Source of the DNA: Segatella copri DSM 18205
GTDB taxonomy: Bacteria > Bacteroidota > Bacteroidia > Bacteroidales > Bacteroidaceae
Length of the DNA: 64,000 bases
NCBI RefSeq assembly: GCF_025151535.1
Contig: NZ_CP102288.1
Coordinates: 1,514,501 to 1,578,500 of the forward strand
Direction of reading: 5' to 3'
Shown: positions 32,854 to 42,714 of the stretch, piece after piece
How the letters are laid out: every line of letters starts with the position of its first letter
Position numbering within the stretch: the stretch's first letter is position 1
Notes under the pieces: generated by a model
The model's input: only the letters and a program-made list of their open reading frames with translations
Databases searched by the model: none
Told to the model about the DNA's origin: nothing
Program-made: the position numbers and the translations under genes

Positions 32854-34323
32854 ATGAAAAAATTAAGTAATTATGTTGTGGCTGTGCTCTGCGTTAGTTC
32901 GCTCGCATTTTCAGCCGGTGCTTTCATGAAAGTAAATGCTACACCTGCAGCTACCGCTGCGCCAGCAGGTCAGCCTGTAGACTTAACCTATGCTGCCGAG
33001 AAGGCGCTGCCTGCTGTAGTACATATTAAATACGTACAGAACTCGAAGGTGAAGACGGTAGATGTGCAGGACGACCCATTCGGAGGATTCTTCGACCCGT
33101 TCGGCTTCTTCGGCAACCCGGGACAGGGCAACGGAGGAACACGCAAGCAGAAAGTGCAGACTCCGAAGAGAGAGGCTACAGGTTCGGGCGTCATCATCAG
33201 TCAGGACGGTTACATCGTTACCAACAACCACGTGGTAGAAGGTGCTGACGAGCTGACCGTAACGCTGAACGACAACCGTGAATTCTCGGCTCGCATCATC
33301 GGAACCGACAAGACTACCGACCTCGCCCTCATCAAGGTAGACGGCAAGAACCTGCCTACCCTGCCTATCGCCGACAGCGACAAGGTGAAGGTGGGTGAAT
33401 GGGTCATCGCCGTGGGCAACCCATTCGGACTGAACAATACGGTTACAGCCGGCATTATCTCAGCCAAGGCACGTTCGCTCGGTGCCAACGGTGTAGAGAG
33501 CTTCATCCAGACCGATGCTGCCATCAACGCAGGTAACTCGGGCGGTGCACTCGTCAACACCCAGGGCGAACTGGTAGGCATCAACGCCATGCTCTATTCT
33601 CAGACCGGTTCTTACTCCGGCTATGGTTTCGCCATCCCTACCTCTATCATGAACAAGGTGGTAGACGACCTGAAGAAATACGGCAGCGTACAGCGCGTGA
33701 TGCTGAGCATACAGGGAAGCGATGTGCTGAACTATATCAACGCCCAGAAGGAGAACGGCAAGGAAGTGAACCTGGGAACCAACGAGGGTGTTTACATTGC
33801 CAAGGTTGATGAAGACGGCAACGGTGCTGAGGCAGGACTGAAGGAAGGTGACGTGATTACCAAGGTTGACGGCAAGAAGGTAACCAAGATGGCTGAGCTG
33901 CAGGAAATCCTGAACGGCAAGCGCCCTGGCGACAAGATGAGCATCACCTATCTGCGCAACAAGAAGGCAAGCACCAAGACCATCACACTGAAGAATGCCC
34001 AGGGTAATACTTCGGTTATCAAGAGTGCCGACCTCGACGTGCTCGGTGGCAGCTTCCGCCCTATTACTGAGAGCCAGAAGAACCAGCTCAACATCAAGTA
34101 TGGTGTAGAGGTAATGAAGGTGAACAGCGGCGCCCTGAAGGATGGTGGCATTTCACGCGGTTTCATCATCCAGCGCATCAACGACAACAACATCAATACG
34201 ATTGATGACCTGCAGAAGGCTGTAAAGAGTGCTTCTACCAGCAAGGACCCAGTGCTCTACATCCAGGGTATATGGCCAACAGGCAAGAAGGCTTACTTCG
34301 CTGTTCCGCTGCAGAAAGACTAA
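32854..34323 (+). CDS. degP: Periplasmic serine protease HtrA/DegP
   Basis: 489 residues from the Met at 32854, which opens a signal peptide (MKKLSNYVVAVLCVSSLAFS). Protease and chaperone for misfolded envelope proteins. The catalytic triad is visible: His126 (TNNHVVEGAD), Asp156 (TDLALIKV) and Ser229 (NAGNSGGAL). Two PDZ domains follow, the first around EGVYIAKVDEDGNGAEAGLKEGD, the second around YGVEVMKVNSGALKDGGISRGF. A Gly/Phe-rich loop (DPFGGFFDPFGFFGNPGQGN) precedes the protease core. Terminated by the hairpin at 34413-34454. Confidence 0.95.
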   Translation: MKKLSNYVVAVLCVSSLAFSAGAFMKVNATPAATAAPAGQPVDLTYAAEKALPAVVHIKYVQNSKVKTVDVQDDPFGGFFDPFGFFGNPGQGNGGTRKQKVQTPKREATGSGVIISQDGYIVTNNHVVEGADELTVTLNDNREFSARIIGTDKTTDLALIKVDGKNLPTLPIADSDKVKVGEWVIAVGNPFGLNNTVTAGIISAKARSLGANGVESFIQTDAAINAGNSGGALVNTQGELVGINAMLYSQTGSYSGYGFAIPTSIMNKVVDDLKKYGSVQRVMLSIQGSDVLNYINAQKENGKEVNLGTNEGVYIAKVDEDGNGAEAGLKEGDVITKVDGKKVTKMAELQEILNGKRPGDKMSITYLRNKKASTKTITLKNAQGNTSVIKSADLDVLGGSFRPITESQKNQLNIKYGVEVMKVNSGALKDGGISRGFIIQRINDNNINTIDDLQKAVKSASTSKDPVLYIQGIWPTGKKAYFAVPLQKD

Positions 34324-34412
34324 GGGTAAGCGTTTGAAGAGAAACGTCTCATGATTGAGTAGTGAAAAGGCATTTTTGCTGCCAAAAAACTCAAGAAACA
34401 GACAAAAATCAA

Positions 34413-34454
34413 TAAAATAGTAGGTATTTCTGAAAAATATCTACTATTTTTTTT
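34413..34454 (+). terminator. Terminator between degP and rpoD
   Basis: AAAATAGTAGGTATTT pairs with AAATATCTACTATTTT, followed by a T-run. It separates degP from the rpoD promoter (TATTTTTG, 34475-34482). Confidence 0.8.
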
Positions 34455-34507
34455 GGTATTTAAACAAAAAAGTGTATTTTTGCAACTACTTAAAATTTGA
34501 TGCCAGC

Positions 34508-35371
34508 ATGAGACAATTAAAAATTACTCAGTCAATTACGAATCGCGCAAGCGCATCGTTAGAAAAATATCTTCAAGATATTGCTCATGAGGAGCTGCTC
34601 TCTACAGATGAAGAGGTGGAGCTCGCTCAGCGTATAAGAAAAGGTGACCGCAGGGCATTGGAGAGATTAACAAAAGCCAATCTCCGTTTCGTGGTGTCTG
34701 TTGCAAAACAGTACCAGAACCAGGGGATCAGTTTGCCTGATCTTATCAACGAAGGAAATGTGGGGCTTATCAAAGCCGCACAGAAGTTTGATGAAACCCG
34801 AGGGTTTAAGTTTATCTCTTACGCGGTATGGTGGATTCGCCAGAGCATTCTGCAGGCCATAGCCGAGCAAAGCAGGCTTGTGCGCCTTCCGCTCAACCAG
34901 GTGGGAAGCGTTAACAAGATTAACAGAGAGATGAGTAAGTTCGAACAGGAATTTGAACGCAAACCGAGTGTAGACGAAATAGCTGACCGCATAGACTTGC
35001 CGGAAGACAAGATAGAGGACGCCATGAAGGCTACATCGACAAGTCGCCACCTGAGCGTGGATGCTCCTTTTTCTGATGATGAAGATGGCAGCATGCTCGA
35101 CCTGATGGCCAATTCGGATGATCCGACCGACAAAGAACTGCAGACAGAGTCGCTGAGAGCAGAAATAGAAAGACTGCTCAAGACGCTGCCGGACAAAGAC
35201 CAGAAAATCATTGCTGCCTTCTATGGCATAGGAACACCTGAACTGACGCTCGAAGAAATCGGAACCAAGTATCATCTCACCAGAGAAAGAGTACGCCAGA
35301 TTAAGGAAAAAACGATCAGGCGACTCCGGAACAAAACGACAGATAAACTGCTGAAGTCCTATCTGGGATAA
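34508..35371 (+). CDS. rpoD: Primary RNA polymerase sigma factor RpoD
   Basis: 287 residues from MRQLKITQSITN, the conserved Bacteroidota start; an upstream Met would overlap the promoter. It selects housekeeping promoters of the TTTG/TAnnTTTG type seen all through this window. Regions 1.2 to 4.2 are present: SLEKYLQDIAHEELLSTDEEVELAQRIRKGD, LRFVVSVAKQYQNQG, the DEAMKATSTSRHLSVDAPF stretch and the C-terminal HTH LTLEEIGTKYHLTRERVRQIKEKTIRRLR. The acidic region 1.1 of proteobacterial sigma-70 is lacking, as usual for the phylum. Confidence 0.96.
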   Translation: MRQLKITQSITNRASASLEKYLQDIAHEELLSTDEEVELAQRIRKGDRRALERLTKANLRFVVSVAKQYQNQGISLPDLINEGNVGLIKAAQKFDETRGFKFISYAVWWIRQSILQAIAEQSRLVRLPLNQVGSVNKINREMSKFEQEFERKPSVDEIADRIDLPEDKIEDAMKATSTSRHLSVDAPFSDDEDGSMLDLMANSDDPTDKELQTESLRAEIERLLKTLPDKDQKIIAAFYGIGTPELTLEEIGTKYHLTRERVRQIKEKTIRRLRNKTTDKLLKSYLG

Positions 35372-35431
35372 GGAAAGATCCTGCATGACTGATGGGGCAG
35401 ACAGCACAAAACAAAATAAGACAGAAAAAAA

Positions 35432-35995
35432 ATGAAAATTACAAAAATTGCATTAGCATCTATTGCATTAGCATGTTTCAGCTCGCTCTCTGCATCAGCC
35501 AAGAACGAAGTTAAGACTGCATACATCTTTGGATTTGCCTCGTCGTTTAATGACTCTACAGTCTATTTCACAGACGTTCAGAAGGTTGATTCTGCCTATT
35601 TCACCCGCAAGAACAAGTTTCTGGTAAGCCGCGAGAACTATTCATACCAGTTGCGCGACTATCTGGAGCAGAATGGTGCCGGCAACCGCACGTGTATCGT
35701 GATGTTTGACTTCAACCAGAAGAAGGCTGAAAAGAAATGGAACAAGCTCTATGCAAGATATATTCAGAAGCCAAAGGCTAAGAAGGCAAAGAACGGACAG
35801 CAGATGAACGATGCGCCTAGCCCTTATCAGGTGAAGACCATCAACTCTACTGATTTTCATTTTTCATCTGTTCAGCCAAACGATGAAGAGGTTGAAGAGG
35901 TAAAAGTGAAGAAGGCTAAAAAGCCAAGAAAGAAAAGCGCAGAAAAGGCGCTAAAACTGAATAAGAAATCAAACATTCCTTACTCTACAAAGTAA
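35432..35995 (+). CDS. Exported protein with a lysine-rich tail, unknown function
   Basis: 187 residues with a signal peptide (MKITKIALASIALACFSSLSASA). The middle (VKTAYIFGFASSFNDSTVYFTDVQKVDSAYFTRKNKFL, then YSYQLRDYLEQNGAGNRTCIVMFDFNQKKAEKKW) is conserved in Bacteroidales as far as I recall. The last 45 residues are extremely basic (KVKKAKKPRKKSAEKALKL). It follows rpoD by 60 bases and ends at a strong terminator; co-transcription with rpoD is possible. No function can be named. Confidence 0.7.
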   Translation: MKITKIALASIALACFSSLSASAKNEVKTAYIFGFASSFNDSTVYFTDVQKVDSAYFTRKNKFLVSRENYSYQLRDYLEQNGAGNRTCIVMFDFNQKKAEKKWNKLYARYIQKPKAKKAKNGQQMNDAPSPYQVKTINSTDFHFSSVQPNDEEVEEVKVKKAKKPRKKSAEKALKLNKKSNIPYSTK

Positions 35996-36016
35996 AAAAG
36001 TTAATACTTAAATTAA

Positions 36017-36056
36017 GAAGCCATTCCCGTTTCAACCGGGAATGGCTTCACTTTTT
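36017..36056. terminator. Bidirectional terminator
   Basis: GAAGCCATTCCCG pairs perfectly with CGGGAATGGCTTC around TTTCAAC and is followed by T-rich sequence. It serves the exported-protein gene and the convergent DPP-IV gene. Confidence 0.85.
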
Positions 36057-36071
36057 ATATCATATCATTTT

Positions 36072-38261
36072 CTACTTCAGATTCTGCTTGAACCAGTTAG
36101 CTATCTGGCGAAGCAGATGGTTGCGGGTATTGCCGCCCGAAATGCCATGATTGCGGTTCGTGTACCACAAGGTCTTGAAGTCCTTGTCTGCCTGAACCAA
36201 CGCCTCAGCATATTCGAAGGTATTCTGCGGATGAACATTGTCATCTGCCAATCCGTGACAGATAAGCAACGCACCATGCTGCTGCTTTACACGCTCGATA
36301 GGGTTCACCTTGTAACCCTCTTCATTCTCCTTAGGCGTGCGCATGTAGCGCTCAGTATAAACCGAATCATAGAAGCGGTAGCAGGTAGGAGGAGCCACAG
36401 CCACACCTGCCTTGAACACAGGACGGCCCTCGCTCATACTCATCAGCGTATTGAAACCACCATAGCTCCAACCCCAAATGCCGATATTATCCTTGTCTAC
36501 ATAAGGCAGAGAACCCATGTAGAGAGCTGTCTCAACCTGATCTTTCGACTCTAAATCGCCCAGACGGAGATAAGTAGACTTCTCAAACTCAGCTCCTCTA
36601 CCGCCTGTTCCACGACCATCTACGCAGGCAATGATGAATCCTTCCTGTGCAAGATAATAATCGAAAGCACCGCCATTGCCCATACTGCCCGTGCTCCATG
36701 AATCGAGCACCTGCTGGTTGCCCGGACCGGAATACTGGAAGAGGATGACAGGATACTTCTTGCTGGCGTCGAAATCTACAGGCTTCACCATCCAGCCGTC
36801 CAGTTTCACACCTTCGGAAGTGGTGAAAGAGAAAGTCTCGCGCTTGCCCCAATTATACTTCCGGGTCTTTTCGAGCAGCTGCTTGTTGTCTTCCAATGTC
36901 TTGATGAGCTTGCCCTTGTTACTGCGTACGGTGAAGACATAAGGATGGCTGTAGCTGCTCCAGGTATTGACGAAATAGCGGTAATCGCCCGAGAAGTAAG
37001 CCGAGTTGGAACCAGCCGCATCGGTAAGGCGCTCCACCTTTCCGTTCTTATGAGCCACGTAAACCTGGCGGTCGTGCGCATTGAGCTTGGCAGCCTGGAA
37101 ATAAACATCGCCCGTCTTCTCATCCATTCCGTAGATAGAGGTAACATCATAGTTGCCCTTCTCTACCTGGCGCAGGAGCTTGCCGTTCATATCATAGAGA
37201 TAGAGATGCATGAAGCCGTCGCGGTCGCTAGGCAGCAGGATGTTCTTCTTGCCCACGATGCTGTTTTCAATCACCTCTTCCTTTACAAACTTAGGCACAC
37301 TCTCCTTGATGAGCATCCTGCTCTTGCCGGTGAAAGGATTGACTGCATAGAGGCGCATGTCGTCCTGATGGCGGTTCATCGTATAGACAATCAGACTGTT
37401 GGCGTCTGGCGATGTCTTGATGCGTGGATAATAGCCGTCGGAATCTACAGGCACATCGAGCGCCACGGTCTTGCCGTTCTTCATATCATAGCTCCAGAGG
37501 CTCACCTTAGAGTTGTCCTGTCCAGCCTTAGGATATTTATAGGAATATTCTCCCGGATAGTCGTGATACTCGCTATGGGTAGGATGAGAACCTTCGAACA
37601 TCTGCAGAGAATAAGTCTTTACGTGCGATTCGTCGAAGCGTATCCATCCGATGGCAGTTCCATCCGCATTCCATGCAAAGGCGCGGTTGAAGCTGAACTC
37701 CTCTTCGTAAACCCAATCAGGAATACCATTGATTACCTCGTTGAACTTACCGTCGCGGGTAATCTGGGTTTCCTTATCTCCATCGGTAACAAAGAGATTG
37801 TTATCCTTTACGAAGGCGATGTGGCGTGAATCAGGCGACCAGGTAGCCACCTGCTGGTTAACGCCCTGGGAAAGTTTCTTCAAACTCTTCTTAGCAATAT
37901 CATATATGAAATACTCTGCCTTGAACGAGCGGCGGTAAATAGCTTCGCGATGGGTCATGATAAGCAATTTCTTGCCATCAGGACTGATTACATAACCCTC
38001 AATCTGTTCGAAGGGAGCCTTGACTGCGTTCACATCGAAGAGGATGCTCATCTGCTTGCCCGTCTTGAACGAATAACTGATAACCTGCTTGCCATCATTG
38101 CTGATAGAAGCGTACAAATCGGTGCCATCAATAGGGTTAATACCGGTAACATAAGAGGCAGCAAACTCGCCGGAGGTAATGGCCTTCAGGTCGAGTTTAT
38201 CTGCAGCTTGCATTGCTGAAACCATCATGACAGTTGCAATAAAAACTGGAAATCTTTTCAT
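36072..38261 (-). CDS. Dipeptidyl peptidase IV (S9B family)
   Basis: 729 residues with a signal peptide (MKRFPVFIATVMMVSAMQA). Removes X-Pro dipeptides from peptides in the periplasm or at the surface. An eight-bladed propeller domain (ATWSPDSRHIAFVKDNNLF, GIPDWVYEEEFSFNRAFAWNADG) contains the EE pair that binds the substrate N-terminus. The alpha/beta hydrolase domain carries Ser in GWSYGG, Asp in GLADDNVH and His in RNHGISGG. It starts three bases after the GldB-like gene ends, in one operon. Confidence 0.93.
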   Translation of the reverse strand: MKRFPVFIATVMMVSAMQAADKLDLKAITSGEFAASYVTGINPIDGTDLYASISNDGKQVISYSFKTGKQMSILFDVNAVKAPFEQIEGYVISPDGKKLLIMTHREAIYRRSFKAEYFIYDIAKKSLKKLSQGVNQQVATWSPDSRHIAFVKDNNLFVTDGDKETQITRDGKFNEVINGIPDWVYEEEFSFNRAFAWNADGTAIGWIRFDESHVKTYSLQMFEGSHPTHSEYHDYPGEYSYKYPKAGQDNSKVSLWSYDMKNGKTVALDVPVDSDGYYPRIKTSPDANSLIVYTMNRHQDDMRLYAVNPFTGKSRMLIKESVPKFVKEEVIENSIVGKKNILLPSDRDGFMHLYLYDMNGKLLRQVEKGNYDVTSIYGMDEKTGDVYFQAAKLNAHDRQVYVAHKNGKVERLTDAAGSNSAYFSGDYRYFVNTWSSYSHPYVFTVRSNKGKLIKTLEDNKQLLEKTRKYNWGKRETFSFTTSEGVKLDGWMVKPVDFDASKKYPVILFQYSGPGNQQVLDSWSTGSMGNGGAFDYYLAQEGFIIACVDGRGTGGRGAEFEKSTYLRLGDLESKDQVETALYMGSLPYVDKDNIGIWGWSYGGFNTLMSMSEGRPVFKAGVAVAPPTCYRFYDSVYTERYMRTPKENEEGYKVNPIERVKQQHGALLICHGLADDNVHPQNTFEYAEALVQADKDFKTLWYTNRNHGISGGNTRNHLLRQIANWFKQNLK

Positions 38262-38264
38262 GTG

Positions 38265-39083
38265 TTAATCTTTATGTAATGCCTCAATAGGCGAATAATC
38301 TTCGTCCTTGAGCAGTTCTTTTACCGTTACTTTAGGGTTACGCTTTACATAAGCGTTGATTGTATTCACATACTTGGTCTTGAAAATCTCCTTGCCCATC
38401 GCCTTGTTTACAGCCCACATAATCTTGCCCATGTGCAGATCGCGGTCGAGCTGCGGACGGGTGTCGAACTGATCCATCGGATAGATGCTCAGCAGATAGA
38501 AGGTAAGGCAATCAGGCACAATATACTGGCGCGACATGGTGCTGCGCTGCTGCGGTGTATAGAATTTCTTGTAGAGCGGATAGTTTTCGCCCATGTATTT
38601 ATCTAGCGAAATTCCTACTGAGTGCTGTCCTACTACGATGCTCTGGTCGAGAGCGCCAATCTGGGCATAGAAACAAGGCTGCTGGAGCTCCGGAATCCAA
38701 CTGTTCAGACGTGAGAAGGCAGATTTCAGCTGCTCGTTGATGTCTTCCATATTGGCAAATTCTGCCTCAGCATCGGCGATCAGTGCCTGCAGGGTAGAAT
38801 CCTGATAGAACATGAGGAAACGGTTGCTGATATTGGCGTCGGTAATAGTGCCAAGCTGGAGCATTTTCTCTATCAGCGTACGGGTTTCTATCGGGTAATC
38901 GGTGTTCATCTGCTGCAGGGCTGAGAAATCACCGGTAGTAAGATATCTGCTTTCCAATCGGTCGTAACGCTGTACCGACAGGGGCACAGCCTCTCCTTCC
39001 TCGTTCGGCTTGAACTTAAACTCGCAGGCCGAACTGAGAAGCACGATTGCTAATATGACTATATAATTAAAAAACCTTTTCAC
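38265..39083 (-). CDS. GldB-family lipoprotein
   Basis: 272 residues with a lipobox (LLSSAC, Cys20). The central part (VGQHSVGISLDKYMGENYPLYKKFYTPQQRSTMSRQYIVPDCLTFYLLS) follows the GldB pattern, a lipoprotein tied to gliding and type IX secretion in Flavobacteriia but also present in non-gliding Bacteroidales. It is related to zinc-protease folds, but I do not see a full active site. A -7 box TATTTTTG lies on the minus strand at 39121-39114. Heads an operon with DPP-IV. Confidence 0.8.
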   Translation of the reverse strand: MKRFFNYIVILAIVLLSSACEFKFKPNEEGEAVPLSVQRYDRLESRYLTTGDFSALQQMNTDYPIETRTLIEKMLQLGTITDANISNRFLMFYQDSTLQALIADAEAEFANMEDINEQLKSAFSRLNSWIPELQQPCFYAQIGALDQSIVVGQHSVGISLDKYMGENYPLYKKFYTPQQRSTMSRQYIVPDCLTFYLLSIYPMDQFDTRPQLDRDLHMGKIMWAVNKAMGKEIFKTKYVNTINAYVKRNPKVTVKELLKDEDYSPIEALHKD

Positions 39084-39215
39084 GATAATTTACAAATCTT
39101 CGAGTTACGACTGCAAAAATACTAAAAATTATTTAAATTACCAAGCTTTTTTGCTAAAAAATCATACACATTCGCAAAATAAATGGGTTTTTCTCTTAAA
39201 TTTGTTCTAACTGCC

Positions 39216-39473
39216 CGGTTGAAACGGGCTGAAAGCCCAAAAGCTCCTAGAAGCAGCACGCCCTGAAAGGGCAGAAGCTCCTAGCCCAGGGCAGCGCCCT
39301 GGGTATAATAGCAATCAATAAGACGCCCTGTAAGGGCAAAAGCTTTGTTTATTGCTTGGTTCTTTAAAGCTTTTGCCCTTACAGGGCGACGGGTTTGCGT
39401 TCATAATTACCCAGGGCGATGCCCTGGGCTAGGAGCTTCTGCCCTTTCAGGGCGTATTGGGTAATTTCAACCG
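39216..39473. repeat. Dispersed repeat family 1, largest full palindrome
   Basis: 258 bases bounded by CGGTTGAAA (39216-39224) and TTTCAACCG (39465-39473). Each half contains the modules CCCTGAAAGGGCAGAAGC, CTCCTAGCCCAGGGCAGC and CGCCCTGTAAGGGCAAAAGC, mirrored about a centre near 39350. No gene is seen in 39084-39493. Confidence 0.88.
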
Positions 39474-39493
39474 TACAGGTCGAAAGAAACGGC

Positions 39494-40741
39494 TTATCGG
39501 ATCATGACAGAAACTGAAACCTGAACCGGCTCTTCTATCTGCTTCTTCCAGGCTTTCAACCACTCATACCACTCCTTCTCGCCCTTGAAACCATAGGTTT
39601 CGTTGGCACTGGTATAAGCAAGCTTATAACTGAGCTGGCTGCCTGCAGGTTTCACCACCTGAGTATAGCAATCCTTATTGGCTGGCTGCTGACTAACCAG
39701 GGCTGACTGTGGCACATAAATGCCCAAGCCTACGGTCTCCAGCTTGTGCTTTCCATCGTCCTTGCCTGTTGGCCAGTCGCTGCCATAACAGCCTCGCAAT
39801 CCCTTGCCATCAGCAAATTCGCTGGAACCCTTTACGTTGATGAGTCCTGTAGCAAACTGATAATCAGAAACATCCTTGTTGAAGAATACATCTACGTCGA
39901 AATCGCGATGACCGGCATAGATGGTGTAACGGATGGTGGCATTGACAGGCTTCAAGCCCGGAGCCGGAACCCAACCCTTATCCACTACCTCGACGATGGC
40001 ACGGAGCGGACCTTCTGAAATGACGCACTGCTCCTGGTATTTCACGTTGTTGAACAGCACCTGGTCTTTACCGTCCCAGCCACGGAGCGCACCCAGTCCG
40101 TAGGTATTGCCTACCCAGAGGCAATCATCGCCCGAACCAGCCTGAATCTGCTCTTCTGAAGGATAGAACTGCGTATCCTGAACCACCAGTCCCTTGTTGA
40201 TTTTGCCATAAAGGTCGATGGTCTGACGATGGTCGAAATAAACACGCATGGCAATCAGTTCGCTTTCGAAACAGATGCCATGAGAATGGACGTAGTGATA
40301 AGGGTCCTTGGTCTTCTTATCAAACGAGATGCTACGCAGATAAATATCCTGCCTGTTCTTAGCCAGCTTCCTGTTTCTGCTTGGCAGACAGAGTTCGGCA
40401 AAGGTACGAGCCGGATACTGTGCCTGCTCGCCCTCACGATAGAGATGCACCTGATAGGTCTTGGTTTCTTTCTTGCCCAAATCGGCAAGGAAACAAAGTT
40501 CATCGTTGGTACAATCGCGGTTGATGTCGTCGAGCTGGGAAGGAATCTCCTTGCCGTCAACGGTTACTACAGCGCGCTGAATATCACCAATAGCGCCCAA
40601 CTTGCTGAGATCTACCACCACCGGAGCATCGGTTCTTGCCACCTTGGAAGGATTGGAAACCGACACCTGGAAATTAGCCTGCGCCTGGGCTGACAGAACC
40701 ATCAGCGAAACCAGTGCCATCATCATTTGTTTTTTCTTCAT
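39494..40741 (-). CDS. Secreted DUF4861 protein
   Basis: 415 residues with a signal peptide (MKKKQMMMALVSLMVLSAQAQA). The body fits DUF4861, a beta-rich family found beside polysaccharide-degradation genes in Bacteroidota: FQVSVSNPSKVARTDAPVVVDLSKL, YHYVHSHGICFESELIAMRVYFDHRQTIDLYGK, GSGDDCLWVGNTYGLGALRGWDG. It is thought to act on pectin-type or other plant sugars but no reaction is established. No GH or SusCD genes lie nearby. It stands alone before the repeat at 39216-39473. Confidence 0.8.
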   Translation of the reverse strand: MKKKQMMMALVSLMVLSAQAQANFQVSVSNPSKVARTDAPVVVDLSKLGAIGDIQRAVVTVDGKEIPSQLDDINRDCTNDELCFLADLGKKETKTYQVHLYREGEQAQYPARTFAELCLPSRNRKLAKNRQDIYLRSISFDKKTKDPYHYVHSHGICFESELIAMRVYFDHRQTIDLYGKINKGLVVQDTQFYPSEEQIQAGSGDDCLWVGNTYGLGALRGWDGKDQVLFNNVKYQEQCVISEGPLRAIVEVVDKGWVPAPGLKPVNATIRYTIYAGHRDFDVDVFFNKDVSDYQFATGLINVKGSSEFADGKGLRGCYGSDWPTGKDDGKHKLETVGLGIYVPQSALVSQQPANKDCYTQVVKPAGSQLSYKLAYTSANETYGFKGEKEWYEWLKAWKKQIEEPVQVSVSVMIR

Positions 40742-40774
40742 AGATTTTTATTTTTAAGTTTGTTTATGAATAGT

Positions 40775-41791
40775 CTACAACTGCGAGAAGAGTTTCTTAC
40801 CCTTGGCGTAATATTGCCAGATGATAGAGAGATTGTAAACCTGCGGAATCTCCTCCTTCACCCTACTCGCCTGTATCTTTCTGCGATCTTCGTCAAACTC
40901 ATGTTTCCATGCCTTGAAAGCCCTGCGCGCCTTGAAGATAGCCTTGAAGTCACCCCAGTTGCGATTCAGAACCAATGTCTCGAAAGCAGCAAGATAATCC
41001 AGGAATCTGCGCATACGCATTACATGAGTCAACTCCGTATCACTCAGATTCTTATAAAGCATGGTTAAATTATTTCTGAAATTCAGATAAGTCTTCATCG
41101 GATTGCTTTTCGGCAGGGTTCCACCACCCACATGATAAACCTCACTCTCAGGAATGCAATAGATTTTTCTGCCCATCAGACGCAAGCGCCAGCAAAGATC
41201 AATCTCTTCATTATGGGCAAAGAAACGGCCGTCTAAACCGCCGGCAGTCCAATAATCCTTTGAGCGGATCATCATACAGGCACCCGTAGCCCACAAGATT
41301 TCCTGCTGGTAATCATACTGCCCATTATCGCGCTCTACCGTATCAAAGATGCGGCCACGACAGAACGGATAGCCGTATTTGTCGAGGAATCCGCCGCAAG
41401 CACCAGCATACTCAAAGCTGTCCTTATCGTATTCGGCAAGCAACTTAGGCTGGCAGGCAGCCACCTGCTGATGCGAATCCATAAACTCGATGAGCGGTGT
41501 AAGCCAATGATGCGAAACCTCCACATCGCTATTCAGGAGCACATAATACGTTGCATCAATCTGCTTCAAGGCACGGTTATAGCCTTCAGCAAAGCCGAAA
41601 TTCTGCTCCAGCACGATGGTCTTCACCTGAGGAAACTGAGTCTCCAGAAGGTGCATCGAACCATCAGAAGAAGAATTGTCTGCCACCCAGATTTCAGCAT
41701 CCTGACGGGAATATTCGATGACATTCGGAAGATACTTTGCCAGCATCTTCTGTCCATTCCAGTTTAATATAACGATTGCTACTTTTGCCAT
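40775..41791 (-). CDS. GT2-family glycosyltransferase
   Basis: 338 residues. A GT-A fold enzyme that moves a sugar from a nucleotide donor; rhamnosyltransferase-like members resemble it most. Visible: VAIVILNWNGQKMLAKYLP, the donor-binding VADNSSSDGSM, then YYVLLNSDVEV (the DxD-equivalent) and DLCWRLRLMGRKIYCIPESEVYHVGGGT. A positively charged C-terminus may touch the membrane. The donor and acceptor cannot be inferred. It starts two bases before the YhcC gene ends upstream, so the pair is one operon. Confidence 0.88.
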   Translation of the reverse strand: MAKVAIVILNWNGQKMLAKYLPNVIEYSRQDAEIWVADNSSSDGSMHLLETQFPQVKTIVLEQNFGFAEGYNRALKQIDATYYVLLNSDVEVSHHWLTPLIEFMDSHQQVAACQPKLLAEYDKDSFEYAGACGGFLDKYGYPFCRGRIFDTVERDNGQYDYQQEILWATGACMMIRSKDYWTAGGLDGRFFAHNEEIDLCWRLRLMGRKIYCIPESEVYHVGGGTLPKSNPMKTYLNFRNNLTMLYKNLSDTELTHVMRMRRFLDYLAAFETLVLNRNWGDFKAIFKARRAFKAWKHEFDEDRRKIQASRVKEEIPQVYNLSIIWQYYAKGKKLFSQL

Positions 41792-41793
41792 AT

Positions 41794-42693
41794 TTATTGT
41801 AAACTCTTTAATCTGTTATTCAGGAGATTGGTAAACTCATAGTTCTTGAGTCCCCATTTGGGAGCAATCAGCAGTTCTTTGGGCGACTGACTGACGAAGC
41901 GCTCCAGCACCAAATCCTTTCTGAGCAGACGGATGTATTTCACGATGACATCAATATATTCCTCTACCGTGTAAACATGGAATGGGTGCTCAGCATATTC
42001 CTGTGCCAGCCGGGTGCCCCTGATAATCTGCATCTGATGAATCTTGAGAATATCAAGCGGCAAGGAAGAGATGAGAGGAGCCTGGCGCAGACTTTCTTCC
42101 GCATCTTCTCCCGGCAAACCGATGATGATGTGGCCGCCCGTAAGGATTCCCCTGGCATGAGTACGCTCTACGGCACTACGGCAACAGGCAAAATCATGTC
42201 CGCGGTTGATGCGTTTCAAGGTTTCATCATTGGCACTCTCAATGCCATATTCCACCAGCACGAAGGTTCGGCGGTTCAGTTCTTCCAGATAATCGAGCAA
42301 TTCATCGCTCACACAATCCGGACGGGTTCCGATAACGATTCCCACCACATCTTCCACCTCAAGAGCCTCTTCATACATCTGCCTCAGTTGCTCCACCCTG
42401 GCGTATGTATTGGTATAAGCCTGGAAATAAGCCAGATATTTCATATCAGGATACTTCCTGCTGAAGAAAGCCTTTCCCTCCTCCAGCTGTTCAGTAATCG
42501 ACTTTTTCCGGTCGCAATAGCTCGGATTGAAGGTGCGGTTGTCGCAATACGTACATCCGCCACTCGAAATCCTCCCATCTCTGTTAGGACAGGAGAATCC
42601 CGCGTCTATCGAAATCTTCTGAACACGGAAATCAGGAAACTGCTTCCGGATCCATGTTCCAAAATCGTTGTAATACATTGGACTTTGAACCAT
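41794..42693 (-). CDS. Radical SAM protein, YhcC/TIGR01212 family
   Basis: 299 residues from the Met at 42693; longer frames upstream enter repeat sequence. The iron-sulfur motif is present as SCPNRDGRISSGGCTYCDN, the extended Cys-x(n)-CxxC of this family, with the radical SAM barrel marked by EYGIESANDETLKRINRGHD and GGHIIIGLPGED. The physiological reaction of YhcC is not known. The gene is followed by a GT2 glycosyltransferase, which need not be functionally related. Confidence 0.88.
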   Translation of the reverse strand: MVQSPMYYNDFGTWIRKQFPDFRVQKISIDAGFSCPNRDGRISSGGCTYCDNRTFNPSYCDRKKSITEQLEEGKAFFSRKYPDMKYLAYFQAYTNTYARVEQLRQMYEEALEVEDVVGIVIGTRPDCVSDELLDYLEELNRRTFVLVEYGIESANDETLKRINRGHDFACCRSAVERTHARGILTGGHIIIGLPGEDAEESLRQAPLISSLPLDILKIHQMQIIRGTRLAQEYAEHPFHVYTVEEYIDVIVKYIRLLRKDLVLERFVSQSPKELLIAPKWGLKNYEFTNLLNNRLKSLQ

Positions 42694-42714
42694 TTTATTT
42701 TCACAAGTAAGGGA